Shown here piece by piece: positions 1-5,023 of a stretch of 5,023 bases of DNA. The notes below the pieces were generated by a model, which saw only the letters and a program-made list of their open reading frames with translations, was not told the DNA's origin and made no database searches. This stretch comes from Candidatus Proteinoplasmatales archaeon SG8-5 (GTDB lineage Archaea; Thermoplasmatota; Thermoplasmata; SG8-5). Position 1 is the stretch's first letter. Each line of letters opens with the position of its first letter. The stretch is from positions 1 through 5,023 of the forward strand of contig LSSH01000075.1 in assembly GCA_001595885.1 (NCBI GenBank), written 5' to 3'. The translations under genes and the position numbers were made by a program.

Positions 1-1084
1 CGTCGTTTTTTGCGGTTCCTTTCTCCAATGTGAGCCAAGAGGCTCCGCCGTCCGGGCTGTACTCGAGGTGAATATCAAGGCTGCCATCGGGGTCCTCCAT
101 GTCGGTCGCGTCCCAGGTGACGGTCTCAACGCCGCTCAACACCTGCCCCTCTCCGGCCGGATGGATCATATCTATCCACGGCTCGTGGTTCTGGAAGTTG
201 CCGAAGGTCTCGACGTGCGCCTGCTCCACGAGTTGCGAGCTGTTGCACTGCACCCAGATGCTCATCCCCAGCATTCCGTTGACGATGTTCCAGGCCGGGT
301 CCCAGGAGAAGTTCTGCGTGATCTCCAAGGTGTCGTGCTTCCTGGCCCCGTCCGGCCATATCGGCGTTCCCCCTGAATCGGGCACCATCTTCCAGCAGGC
401 GAACCTGAACTCGCCCGACGGTGGCGAGCCCGGCGGCGGGTCACCGGGGTCGTAGAACCGCGGGTCTATCTGGATGTGGTCCTCCCACAGGGCCATGTGT
501 AATTTCATGTCGGTGTAGTTGATGTCGTTGACCGCCTCGATGCGGATGGTCACGGAGCCGCTGGTCCCCGACAGGCCCCCGGTGGTTTCTATCGACAGGT
601 TGGACTGCACAGGGAGCCTTTGATCGAACCACGCGTGTATCTCCGGGTCTGTTGGCACGCCCTCCTCGCTGTCGGTGCGCCAACTGCCGTCTATCCAGGT
701 GTAGGGATTGGCAGATGACCCGTAGTAATTGAAGAACCGGCCCACGCAGGGCTCGGGATTCCTGATGAACATCGGGTCGCTGCCGCCGCTCGTGTGTATC
801 CACAGCGGCGCTATCTGGTCGAAACCGTAAAGGTCGATGGTCCCGTAGAGCCCGGACCCGCCACCGATGCCCTCGGCCAGTTCATGGCAGAAGTGGCACG
901 TGACGAACGTGAACTCCTCCAGCATCACCGTCCTCTGCACGCCGGTGTACTGGGGCTCCGCACCTCCCGGTTCAGATAGCTCGACATCAACATGATCGGC
1001 CGTCCCCAGGGGGAACGCGCCCAGCGCACACAATATCATAACGACCGCGACAGCAAGTGCCGCGGCCCGCCCAGCTCCTTGCAT
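1..1084 (-). CDS. Secreted thioredoxin-fold (Omp28-like) protein, C-terminus beyond the window
   Basis: The frame is open for 361 residues from an ATG at 1084 and runs off the left edge, so the protein is longer. A GGGAG ribosome binding site (1089-1093) lies just upstream of the start. Residues 1-29 form a signal peptide with a hydrophobic core. Residues about 50-155 look like a thioredoxin fold: a strand leading into VTCHFCHEL with a CxxC pair (C63, C66), and a likely cis-proline at P127 before a WIDG segment. This arrangement is known from Omp28-like extracytoplasmic proteins. Residues about 160-290 are beta-rich. From about 300 an Ig/Fn3-like repeat begins (WDATD...EYSPDGGASW). Four N-glycosylation sequons (N162, N189, N258, N281) fit export. 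The CxxC suggests thiol-disulfide activity outside the cell, but the substrate is unknown. The gene diverges from the 1306 gene. Export and fold are fairly sure, the redox role is inferred. Confidence 0.85.
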   Translation of the reverse strand, partial: MQGAGRAAALAVAVVMILCALGAFPLGTADHVDVELSEPGGAEPQYTGVQRTVMLEEFTFVTCHFCHELAEGIGGGSGLYGTIDLYGFDQIAPLWIHTSGGSDPMFIRNPEPCVGRFFNYYGSSANPYTWIDGSWRTDSEEGVPTDPEIHAWFDQRLPVQSNLSIETTGGLSGTSGSVTIRIEAVNDINYTDMKLHMALWEDHIQIDPRFYDPGDPPPGSPPSGEFRFACWKMVPDSGGTPIWPDGARKHDTLEITQNFSWDPAWNIVNGMLGMSIWVQCNSSQLVEQAHVETFGNFQNHEPWIDMIHPAGEGQVLSGVETVTWDATDMEDPDGSLDIHLEYSPDGGASWLTLEKGTAKND

Positions 1085-1126
1085 CTGTCTCCCTCTCAAA
1101 AGCTATTACCAGAAGGTTGTGCACAC

Positions 1127-1137
1127 TATAAAATATT
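1127..1137 (-). promoter_or_regulatory. TATA box for the secreted CxxC protein
   Basis: Read on the minus strand this is AATATTTTATA, a good archaeal TATA box. Forty-two bases separate it from the ATG at 1084, which predicts a transcript start near 1105 and a leader of about 20 nt containing the GGGAG site. The same 11-mer precedes the surface-protein gene at 3147. Confidence 0.5.
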
Positions 1138-1198
1138 TCTGATTCCCATATCTACTTTAAATATTAATTCTGATTATGCCTGAAAATCATCAAGGATT

Positions 1199-1214
1199 AT
1201 TACATTTCCGTAAT
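1199..1214. promoter_or_regulatory. Palindrome in the divergent spacer, possible operator
   Basis: ATTAC-N6-GTAAT is a perfect 5+5 inverted repeat. It lies upstream of the predicted TATA boxes of both divergent genes. Such a place suits a dimeric regulator acting on either gene, but a repeat this short in AT-rich DNA can arise by chance. Confidence 0.2.
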
Positions 1215-1260
1215 TTCGCTCTCAAGCAATATAGCCCGAATACCCCGCCCTGCCCGTTGG

Positions 1261-1273
1261 GAAAGCCTAATAA
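1261..1273 (+). promoter_or_regulatory. BRE/TATA-like promoter for the 1306-2557 gene pair
   Basis: GAAAG followed by CCTAATAA resembles a purine-rich BRE joined to a TATA box. It ends 32 bases before the ATG at 1306, giving a predicted short leader of roughly 10 nt that just includes the GAGGGGGG ribosome binding site. A closely similar element (11 of 13 bases) sits at 4037-4049 before the KaiC-like gene. Confidence 0.45.
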
Positions 1274-1305
1274 ACCATGACTTGATTTTCCCGGCGAGGG
1301 GGGCT

Positions 1306-1941
1306 ATGAAAAGAGGCTCTAAGATAATAATCGCGGTTACCATTGCCTTGGCCATCTGGCTGATGATCGCCCTGATATATTACCTGTGGGACGACTCATC
1401 GGGCTGGCGCGACGGACAGTGGTACATCGAGTTCTTTCTGTTCACCCAGGTCACGGTCGCCATCCTCACGCCCATATTCCTGATGGCCATCACGATAGCC
1501 ATCCTCGGGGCCGAGAGGAAGGAGGAGAAGGAAACCAATGACCTCTACATGTACGACCGGCGCTTCGCCCAGAGGGTCAAGCATCCGAACAGGGGTCTCG
1601 TCAGGGAGCCGCAGGAACCGAGGCGGGAGCCTGAGATCCGCCGTGTTGCGCCCGAGACCCGCCGCGTGGAAGCCAGGCCACCGCCCGAGCCCCGCCCGAG
1701 GCCAAGACCGCGACCCGCGCCGGCCTACGACCACATCCCCGAGTACGAGCCCTCCATCTACGACGACGAGATACAATGCCCAGCCTGCCGAAGGTGGATT
1801 TCCACCGACATGCCCAGCTGCGCCTTCTGCCGCACGAAGGTGGGCAACTTCAACCGCGTCCGCCAGGTTCAGAAGCAGTACCGCTCTGGCCAGATAAACA
1901 AGATCCAGTACGACAGGGCCATGAAGAACCTGAAGGGGTGA
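1306..1941 (+). CDS. Two-helix membrane protein with zinc ribbon and SHOCT-like C-terminus
   Basis: The start is the ATG at 1306, preceded by a strong GAGGGGGG site at 1296-1303. An upstream in-frame TTG at 1282 has no such support. The 211-residue protein has two membrane helices (about 7-28 and 43-68), a charged stretch, then a long cytoplasmic linker rich in arginine, proline and glutamate (about 95-145, including a PRPRPRP run). A zinc ribbon follows, with C158, C161, C172 and C175 (CPAC...CAFC). The last 30 residues (QKQYRSGQINKIQYDRAMKNL) match the SHOCT pattern, a short helical module often at the C-terminus of membrane or oligomeric proteins. It is the first gene of a pair: the next gene starts 4 bp after the stop, so the two are probably made together. 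The ribbon may bind nucleic acid or protein at the membrane. Architecture is clear, function unknown. Confidence 0.85.
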   Translation: MKRGSKIIIAVTIALAIWLMIALIYYLWDDSSGWRDGQWYIEFFLFTQVTVAILTPIFLMAITIAILGAERKEEKETNDLYMYDRRFAQRVKHPNRGLVREPQEPRREPEIRRVAPETRRVEARPPPEPRPRPRPRPAPAYDHIPEYEPSIYDDEIQCPACRRWISTDMPSCAFCRTKVGNFNRVRQVQKQYRSGQINKIQYDRAMKNLKG

Positions 1942-1945
1942 GGCC

Positions 1946-2557
1946 GTGAGGATCCGCGAGCTGGAGCAGATATTCGGCAAGATACTTGCACGGACAGAGA
2001 GGATAATCAAGCAGGGCGGCCGCGACCGGATATTCAACGAGGAGTTCTTCCACCACCAGTTCTCTCACTATGTCGCGAGCTTTTACGCCAAGCGCAACGT
2101 CGACGTATGGCAGAGGCAGATTCTCATCCCGAAGCACCCCACCCGCGCGAAGTACTCCTGGAAGGATTTCAGCCTCAACCGCCCCAAGACGACCCAACGG
2201 CTCGCCCTTCATCGGGGCCAGAGGGGGATGTTCGACTTCGTCATCGTGGACGACCCGCGCGTTCACGTCGAATGGGCCGGGCCAAAGCTCTACACGCCCA
2301 CGGCCGTCGCCCAGGACCTCACCGAGCTCCTGATGCTGGAGGGCCGCACGCCCATCAAGGTCTTCGGCGCAATAATAACCAGCTCGAAGACCGCGGACGA
2401 GAACCACATCCGCCAGCTGCAGTCGAATTTCTATCAAGCGCTGGAGTTCGCCCAGGTCATCCTGGAGCTCGACGACATGAGCAAGGAGAACCTCTACGCC
2501 TACATCGCCACGGTGCCGGACTCGGGTGCCCAGAAGTTCATATGGGGAAAGGTCTAG
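1946..2557 (+). CDS. Hypothetical protein, PD-(D/E)XK nuclease-like
   Basis: The start is a GTG four bases after the preceding stop. The ribbon-protein gene's end (AAGGGGTGAG, 1933-1942) supplies its ribosome binding site, implying translational coupling. The 203-residue product has no signal peptide or membrane segment. The pattern resembles the restriction-endonuclease fold: an N-terminal helix with E32/E33 (NEEFFHHQFSHYVASFY), a basic stretch, a strand with D97 (RGMFDFVIVDD), a strand with E109 (VHVEW) followed by K114, a helix (about 119-132), and a later hydrophobic strand (about 138-146). The lysine normally two residues after the glutamate is an alanine here, so the motif is degenerate or K114 substitutes. 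The fold is inferred by eye and could be wrong. The protein may be an inactive or regulatory relative. Its partner at the membrane is likely the 1306 product. Confidence 0.8.
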   Translation: MRIRELEQIFGKILARTERIIKQGGRDRIFNEEFFHHQFSHYVASFYAKRNVDVWQRQILIPKHPTRAKYSWKDFSLNRPKTTQRLALHRGQRGMFDFVIVDDPRVHVEWAGPKLYTPTAVAQDLTELLMLEGRTPIKVFGAIITSSKTADENHIRQLQSNFYQALEFAQVILELDDMSKENLYAYIATVPDSGAQKFIWGKV

Positions 2558-2573
2558 GCCGGGGCGATGGCCT
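2556..2573 (+). terminator. Weak hairpin after the nuclease-like gene
   Basis: AGGCC and GGCCT form a 5-bp stem around an 8-base loop, starting in the stop codon and followed by only two further T residues. It may help end transcription of the 1306-2557 pair. Archaeal termination depends mainly on T-runs, so this is weak. Confidence 0.2.
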
Positions 2574-2579
2574 TTGAAT

Positions 2580-2590
2580 AAGCTTTATTA
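2580..2590 (+). promoter_or_regulatory. TATA-like element for the 2624 gene
   Basis: AAGCTTTATTA lies 33 bases before the ATG at 2624, almost the same spacing as the promoter of the 1306 gene. The predicted transcript start would leave a short leader holding the GGAGAG ribosome binding site (2612-2617). This suggests the gene can be transcribed apart from its upstream neighbours. Confidence 0.4.
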
Positions 2591-2623
2591 TCGACATTCC
2601 CATTTGGTGTCGGAGAGATCATC

Positions 2624-3061
2624 ATGGGGAAGCCGGATAATTTGAACATGGCCAGGTTCTTGATAATCGGCGTTTTCCTGTCACTTGTTTTCATCTTCCT
2701 GGCGGGCCTCGGCTCCGCGCAATACGAGGATGATTATTCCTTCTTCGGCACGATGTGCCTCTGCAACGTCATCGTGGGCATCCTGGTGCTCATCACGACC
2801 ATATGGGTCTACGTCGACGGGGAGAAGATAGCCGGTCCGGACGGGAAGGTCCTGCACACCTCGCCCCTCGTCTGGGCCATCTGCGTGTTCCTGATATGGA
2901 TCATCTGCTTCCCGTGGTACCTTTACTCCCGGCACAAGCACCTGGAGAACATGCACAGGGCCAGGATTATGAAGGACAGGCATCCGTGCACCTTCTGCGG
3001 CACTCCCCTTGTGTGGCTCGAGAACAAACAGGCCTGGTACTGCAGGAAGTGCAGGAAGTAA
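2624..3061 (+). CDS. Three-helix membrane protein with C-terminal zinc ribbon
   Basis: The ATG at 2624 follows a GGAGAG site by six bases. The 145-residue protein has three predicted membrane helices (about 11-30, 42-63 and 82-102). A short basic segment (RHKHLENMHRARIMKDRH) and a C-terminal zinc ribbon follow, with C122, C125, C140 and C143 (CTFC...CRKC). The basic segment after the third helix predicts that the ribbon faces the cytoplasm by the positive-inside rule. Residues 29-40 (LGSAQYEDDYSF) would then be an external acidic loop. It shares the plan of membrane domain plus cytoplasmic ribbon with the 1306 product, but not sequence, helix number or SHOCT tail. No family recognised. A role in signalling or recruiting a partner to the membrane is a guess. 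Confidence 0.85.
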   Translation: MGKPDNLNMARFLIIGVFLSLVFIFLAGLGSAQYEDDYSFFGTMCLCNVIVGILVLITTIWVYVDGEKIAGPDGKVLHTSPLVWAICVFLIWIICFPWYLYSRHKHLENMHRARIMKDRHPCTFCGTPLVWLENKQAWYCRKCRK

Positions 3062-3081
3062 CATCCCCGTTGACCATGATT

Positions 3082-3098
3082 TGGAGGGCATAGCTCCA
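3082..3098 (+). other. Small hairpin between the 2624 and 3147 genes
   Basis: TGGAG and CTCCA pair around a 7-base loop in the 85-bp spacer, after the stop at 3061 and before the TATA box at 3113. No T-run follows it. It could be a weak terminator, an operator, or chance. Confidence 0.15.
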
Positions 3099-3112
3099 CG
3101 CCCCAAATCCGT

Positions 3113-3123
3113 AATATTTTATA
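3113..3123 (+). promoter_or_regulatory. TATA box for the surface-protein gene, leaderless start
   Basis: AATATTTTATA is a strong archaeal TATA box. Only 23 bases separate it from the ATG at 3147, so transcription should begin at or within a few bases of the start codon. No good ribosome binding site precedes that ATG, which fits a leaderless message. Confidence 0.55.
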
Positions 3124-3146
3124 CCCTGAACAACTTGACGGACACG

Positions 3147-3929
3147 ATGGTCGGAAAGACAGGAAGTCTGGTTTTGGTCATTTTGATAATGACAGCGCTT
3201 GCCCTGCCCTGCCGCGCCGACATCAGCGGCTGGGAGTCCAACGATTTCGAGTCGCTCGATTTGCTCGTGATCGAGGGCGAGCAGCAGTTCACGGGCCGGC
3301 ACGCGCAGAACCTCCGCCGGGGCATCGACGCCTACGGCAACAACGACAGCCACGTGACCTCGCCGGAGGTGACCAACTTCGAATCCGTGTACGAGGACTT
3401 CGTCGGGGAGCACGGCAACGAGTACACGCTCAACGGCATCGAGGGCACGTTCATCAACCTGGTGGCCACCTTCAAGGACGCGGTGGGCCCCGTCAACTCC
3501 ACCGACGAGCTGACGTACGAATACCAGGGCCGCATCTCCTTCACCGGGATCAACCCCGACCTGGACTCGTACACGTTCCGCGTCGTAAACGAGGGCGGCG
3601 ACCTGAACACGACGATGAACATCCGGATAACCATCCCCAGCGGCTTCGGCATCACGGCACACCAGGGGGTGCACGCCGCCGAGATATCCGACAACGACAG
3701 GACCATCAGGGGGCAGACCATAACCAACGCCAACGTGGAGGTGGCGTTCTCGCCGACCAACGAATTCTCCTGGATGTTCTGGCCATTGCTCATCTCCGCG
3801 CTGATATCGGTCATTTTGGTCGCGGCCTGGGTCATCAGCAATTCCAGAGGCAAGGGTGAGACGTTCCAGGAGCAGCATGCCGGGGAAGAACCGCCCGGGG
3901 AACCACGGGATGAGAGGCCGCAGCCCTAG
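3147..3929 (+). CDS. Surface protein with signal peptide and C-terminal membrane anchor
   Basis: The ATG at 3147 is chosen because a signal peptide begins directly there and a TATA box sits at leaderless distance. The frame opens further upstream but codes nothing sensible. The 260-residue product has a signal peptide (about 1-24, LALPCRADI region), an outside domain of about 180 residues, one membrane helix (about 209-231, FWPLLISALISVILVAAWVI) and a short charged, proline-rich tail (EEPPGEPRDERPQP). The outside domain is acidic, looks beta-rich in its second half (YEYQGRISFTGINPDLDSYTFRV, MNIRITIPSGFGIT) and has three N-glycosylation sequons (N66, N117, N154), consistent with a glycosylated external face. 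No catalytic motif or known family was recognised. It could be a binding protein or a cell-envelope component. Topology is well supported, function unknown. Confidence 0.85.
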   Translation: MVGKTGSLVLVILIMTALALPCRADISGWESNDFESLDLLVIEGEQQFTGRHAQNLRRGIDAYGNNDSHVTSPEVTNFESVYEDFVGEHGNEYTLNGIEGTFINLVATFKDAVGPVNSTDELTYEYQGRISFTGINPDLDSYTFRVVNEGGDLNTTMNIRITIPSGFGITAHQGVHAAEISDNDRTIRGQTITNANVEVAFSPTNEFSWMFWPLLISALISVILVAAWVISNSRGKGETFQEQHAGEEPPGEPRDERPQP

Positions 3930-3939
3930 ATCTGGGCAT

Positions 3940-3958
3940 ATCCCTCAGCCGAAGGGAT
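3940..3958 (+). other. Hairpin after the surface-protein gene
   Basis: ATCCCT and AGGGAT form a perfect 6-bp stem with a 7-base loop, 10 bases after the stop at 3929. There is no T-run, so it is not a classical terminator. It may stabilise the 3' end of the message or act as a regulatory site for the next gene. Confidence 0.25.
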
Positions 3959-4036
3959 TACCTGAAGATGGACCGGGACCTGGCGATGGATGTCAAAACC
4001 TCATATCATCTCGAACATCAGGGATGCCCGGCCTCA

Positions 4037-4049
4037 GAAAGACTATTAA
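4037..4049 (+). promoter_or_regulatory. BRE/TATA-like promoter for the KaiC-like gene
   Basis: GAAAG followed by ACTATTAA matches the element at 1261-1273 in 11 of 13 bases. It ends 37 bases before the ATG at 4087, giving a predicted leader of roughly 15 nt. The purine-rich leader (GAGAG, GAGGAG) provides possible ribosome binding sites, although the GAGGAG abuts the start codon. Confidence 0.4.
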
Positions 4050-4086
4050 GTCACTTCCGGGATAGAGGAGTGAGAGAGTTGAGGAG

Positions 4087-4684
4087 ATGAACGTTAAACG
4101 GGTCAGGACATTCGTGAAGGGCCTGGACAAGAACATGGACGGCGGCATACCCGAGGGCAGCATGGTCCTCATCGCGGGCCAGCCCGGCACCATGAAGTCG
4201 TCCTTCGCCTTCAACATCCTTTACCACAACACTGCCAAGGCCGGCCTCCGCTCGGTCTACGTCTCCCTGGAGCAGAGCCGCGACAGCCTGCTGGCGAACA
4301 TGAAGGGCCTCGGGATGGACATCTCCAAGCTGAACGAGGAGCTGAGCGTCCTCGACCTAGGGATGATCCGGAAGAAATTAGCCCACATGACCAGCCAGAC
4401 GTGGATGGAGGTCTTCAAGATGTACCTGAAGAACCTCAAGGCCAACATTGCGCGAGATGGACCTCACCTGCTTCATGGTGGCTGAGATGGAATCCGGCTC
4501 GGAGGAGTTCTGCAGGCACGGGGAGGACTTCCTCGTCGACGGCATCCTGCACCTCGACATGCGGCGTGAAGGCCAGGCCGTGAACCTCTACTTCAGCATA
4601 ATGAAGATGCGCCTCACCGAGCACAAGCGCGGCTACTTCCCCCTCATCTTCGACAATGACGGCTTCGAGATAGTCGCGGGCTGA
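4087..4684 (+). pseudogene. KaiC-like RecA-superfamily ATPase, broken by internal deletion and frameshift
   Basis: Two frames together make a KaiC-like single-domain ATPase. From the ATG at 4087, the first carries the usual N-terminus (VKGLDKNMDGGIPEGS), Walker A at residues 31-38 (GQPGTMKS, with M where KaiC has G), and a strand ending in a likely catalytic glutamate (YVSLEQS, E62). It is sensible to about residue 120, then ends at a stop near 4485. The second, from about 4448, continues the family's C-terminal half (LREMDLTCFMVAEM, FLVDGILHLDM, FSIMKMRLTEHKRG). The join lies at about 4444-4450. The two parts total 199 codons plus one base, whereas single KaiC domains of this type have roughly 230-240 residues. 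The missing 30-40 residues are those holding Walker B. The net change must be a loss of 3n+2 bases. ATP hydrolysis is unlikely. A true mutation or an assembly error would look alike here. Confidence 0.8.
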
Positions 4685-4793
4685 CCCCGGTAAATACAGC
4701 CAGTGCTCTGATTGTTTGTGGTGGTCCTTGTTACCGTGAGGTCGGTGGCTCAGCCTTGGCAGACCTCTCCCTCAAGCGGGCTTCTCATCGGTA

Positions 4794-5023
4794 TTACGGG
4801 CATCCCCAAATCACGGTCTCGTCGACCAGATTGTATATCCAGTATCCCTTACCCGGCTCGTGGTCTTCTATCACCCAGTCGAACTGCCTTAACCTGTAGG
4901 GGTCAAGGGGGTCGTAGCACATGGCGTCGGCGATGTTTATCAGGTTGCCGAAGGTTAAGAAAGCAGCCTGGACCACGGGGAACGGGTAGCCTATGAGGTT
5001 CCAACCGGCTTTGAAGTGACCGG
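4794..5023 (-). CDS. C-terminal end of a probable secreted protein (GWNLIGYP domain), start beyond the window
   Basis: On the minus strand the frame is open from the right edge to a TAA at 4794-4796, giving 75 residues of C-terminus. A GTG at 4976 is internal, because the recognisable AGWNLIGYP strand lies upstream of it. The segment has the layout of a small C-terminal domain seen at the end of extracellular repeat proteins: a GWN(L/V)(I/V)GYP strand, a middle helix, a DW strand and a GKGYWI strand, ending in a tryptophan-bearing strand (VIWGCP). That comparison is from memory. It would place the protein outside the cell. The terminal cysteine (two residues from the end) may pair with the one in DAMCYD. 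It converges with the KaiC-like gene across a 109-bp spacer. What the rest of the protein does cannot be seen. Confidence 0.75.
   Translation of the reverse strand, partial: GHFKAGWNLIGYPFPVVQAAFLTFGNLINIADAMCYDPLDPYRLRQFDWVIEDHEPGKGYWIYNLVDETVIWGCP

Noticed and set aside
1675..1728. CG-rich repeat coding the Pro-Arg run, considered as a CRISPR or tandem-repeat array.
   Set aside because: It is a short, imperfect codon-level repeat within a coding linker with no spacers.
1396..2037. Long minus-strand open frame (213 codons) opposite the zinc-ribbon gene.
   Set aside because: It is a shadow of a GC-rich gene. The plus-strand product has clear helices, zinc ribbon and binding site, and this one has none.
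2967..3878. Minus-strand open frame of 303 codons opposite the surface-protein gene.
   Set aside because: It overlaps two well-supported plus-strand genes, has a low-complexity valine/aspartate/glycine-rich product, and no export or domain logic.
4440..4455. Programmed frameshift in the KaiC-like gene.
   Set aside because: There is no slippery run at the join, and a simple shift would not restore the missing Walker B segment.
4448..4684. The second KaiC half as an independent gene starting at TTG 4448.
   Set aside because: It begins inside the KaiC fold, has no ribosome binding site and cannot fold alone as an ATPase. It is better read as the displaced end of the 4087 gene.
4738..4767. Hairpin GAGGTC...GACCTC between the convergent genes, as a terminator.
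   Set aside because: The stem is 6 bp with an 18-base loop and no T-run follows on either strand.
4733..4817. tRNA-like stretch: GTGGCTCAGCCTTGGCAGA resembles a D-arm, a CTCAAGC loop resembles a Leu(CAA) anticodon loop, and ACCGTGA/TCACGGT pair at the ends.
   Set aside because: The acceptor pairing and the D-arm do not fit one frame (about six extra bases), the D-stem and anticodon stem have mismatches, there is no T-arm, and the 3' part overlaps a coding region. At most a chance resemblance or a very decayed relic.

Overview
The window looks archaeal, most plausibly a Thermoplasmatota-type euryarchaeon. This is inferred from several traits: TATA/BRE-like boxes upstream of the genes, a leaderless-looking start, short purine-rich ribosome binding sites, frequent ATA (Ile) and AGG (Arg) codons in GC-rich genes, secreted proteins rich in N-glycosylation sequons, a KaiC/RecA-like ATPase and small membrane proteins carrying zinc ribbons. 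No ribosomal or other marker gene is present, so the lineage is not proven. All reading frames were followed by eye and no database was searched.

Left part (1-1084, minus strand): a secreted protein, open from its start to the window edge, with a thioredoxin-like CxxC domain of the Omp28-like kind followed by beta-rich domains. A 221-bp AT-rich divergent spacer (1085-1305) carries promoter elements for both directions and a small palindrome.

Centre (1306-3929, plus strand): a two-gene unit (1306-2557) of a membrane-anchored zinc-ribbon/SHOCT-like protein and, 4 bp later, a soluble protein with PD-(D/E)XK-nuclease-like features. Next is a three-helix membrane protein with its own C-terminal zinc ribbon (2624-3061), then a signal-peptide-bearing, single-pass surface protein of unknown function (3147-3929). 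The last two each have their own likely promoter.

Right part: a KaiC-like ATPase gene (4087-4684) that is broken. The N-terminal half with Walker A and the C-terminal half are both well preserved but in different frames, and the segment between them that should hold Walker B is missing. Convergent to it, on the minus strand, is the C-terminal end of a probable secreted protein (4794-5023) that runs off the right edge.

Most of the coding content concerns the cell envelope or surface. The zinc-ribbon/SHOCT plus nuclease-like pair is the most plausible functional module. Its function (membrane-linked nucleic-acid processing or defence) is speculation from architecture only.
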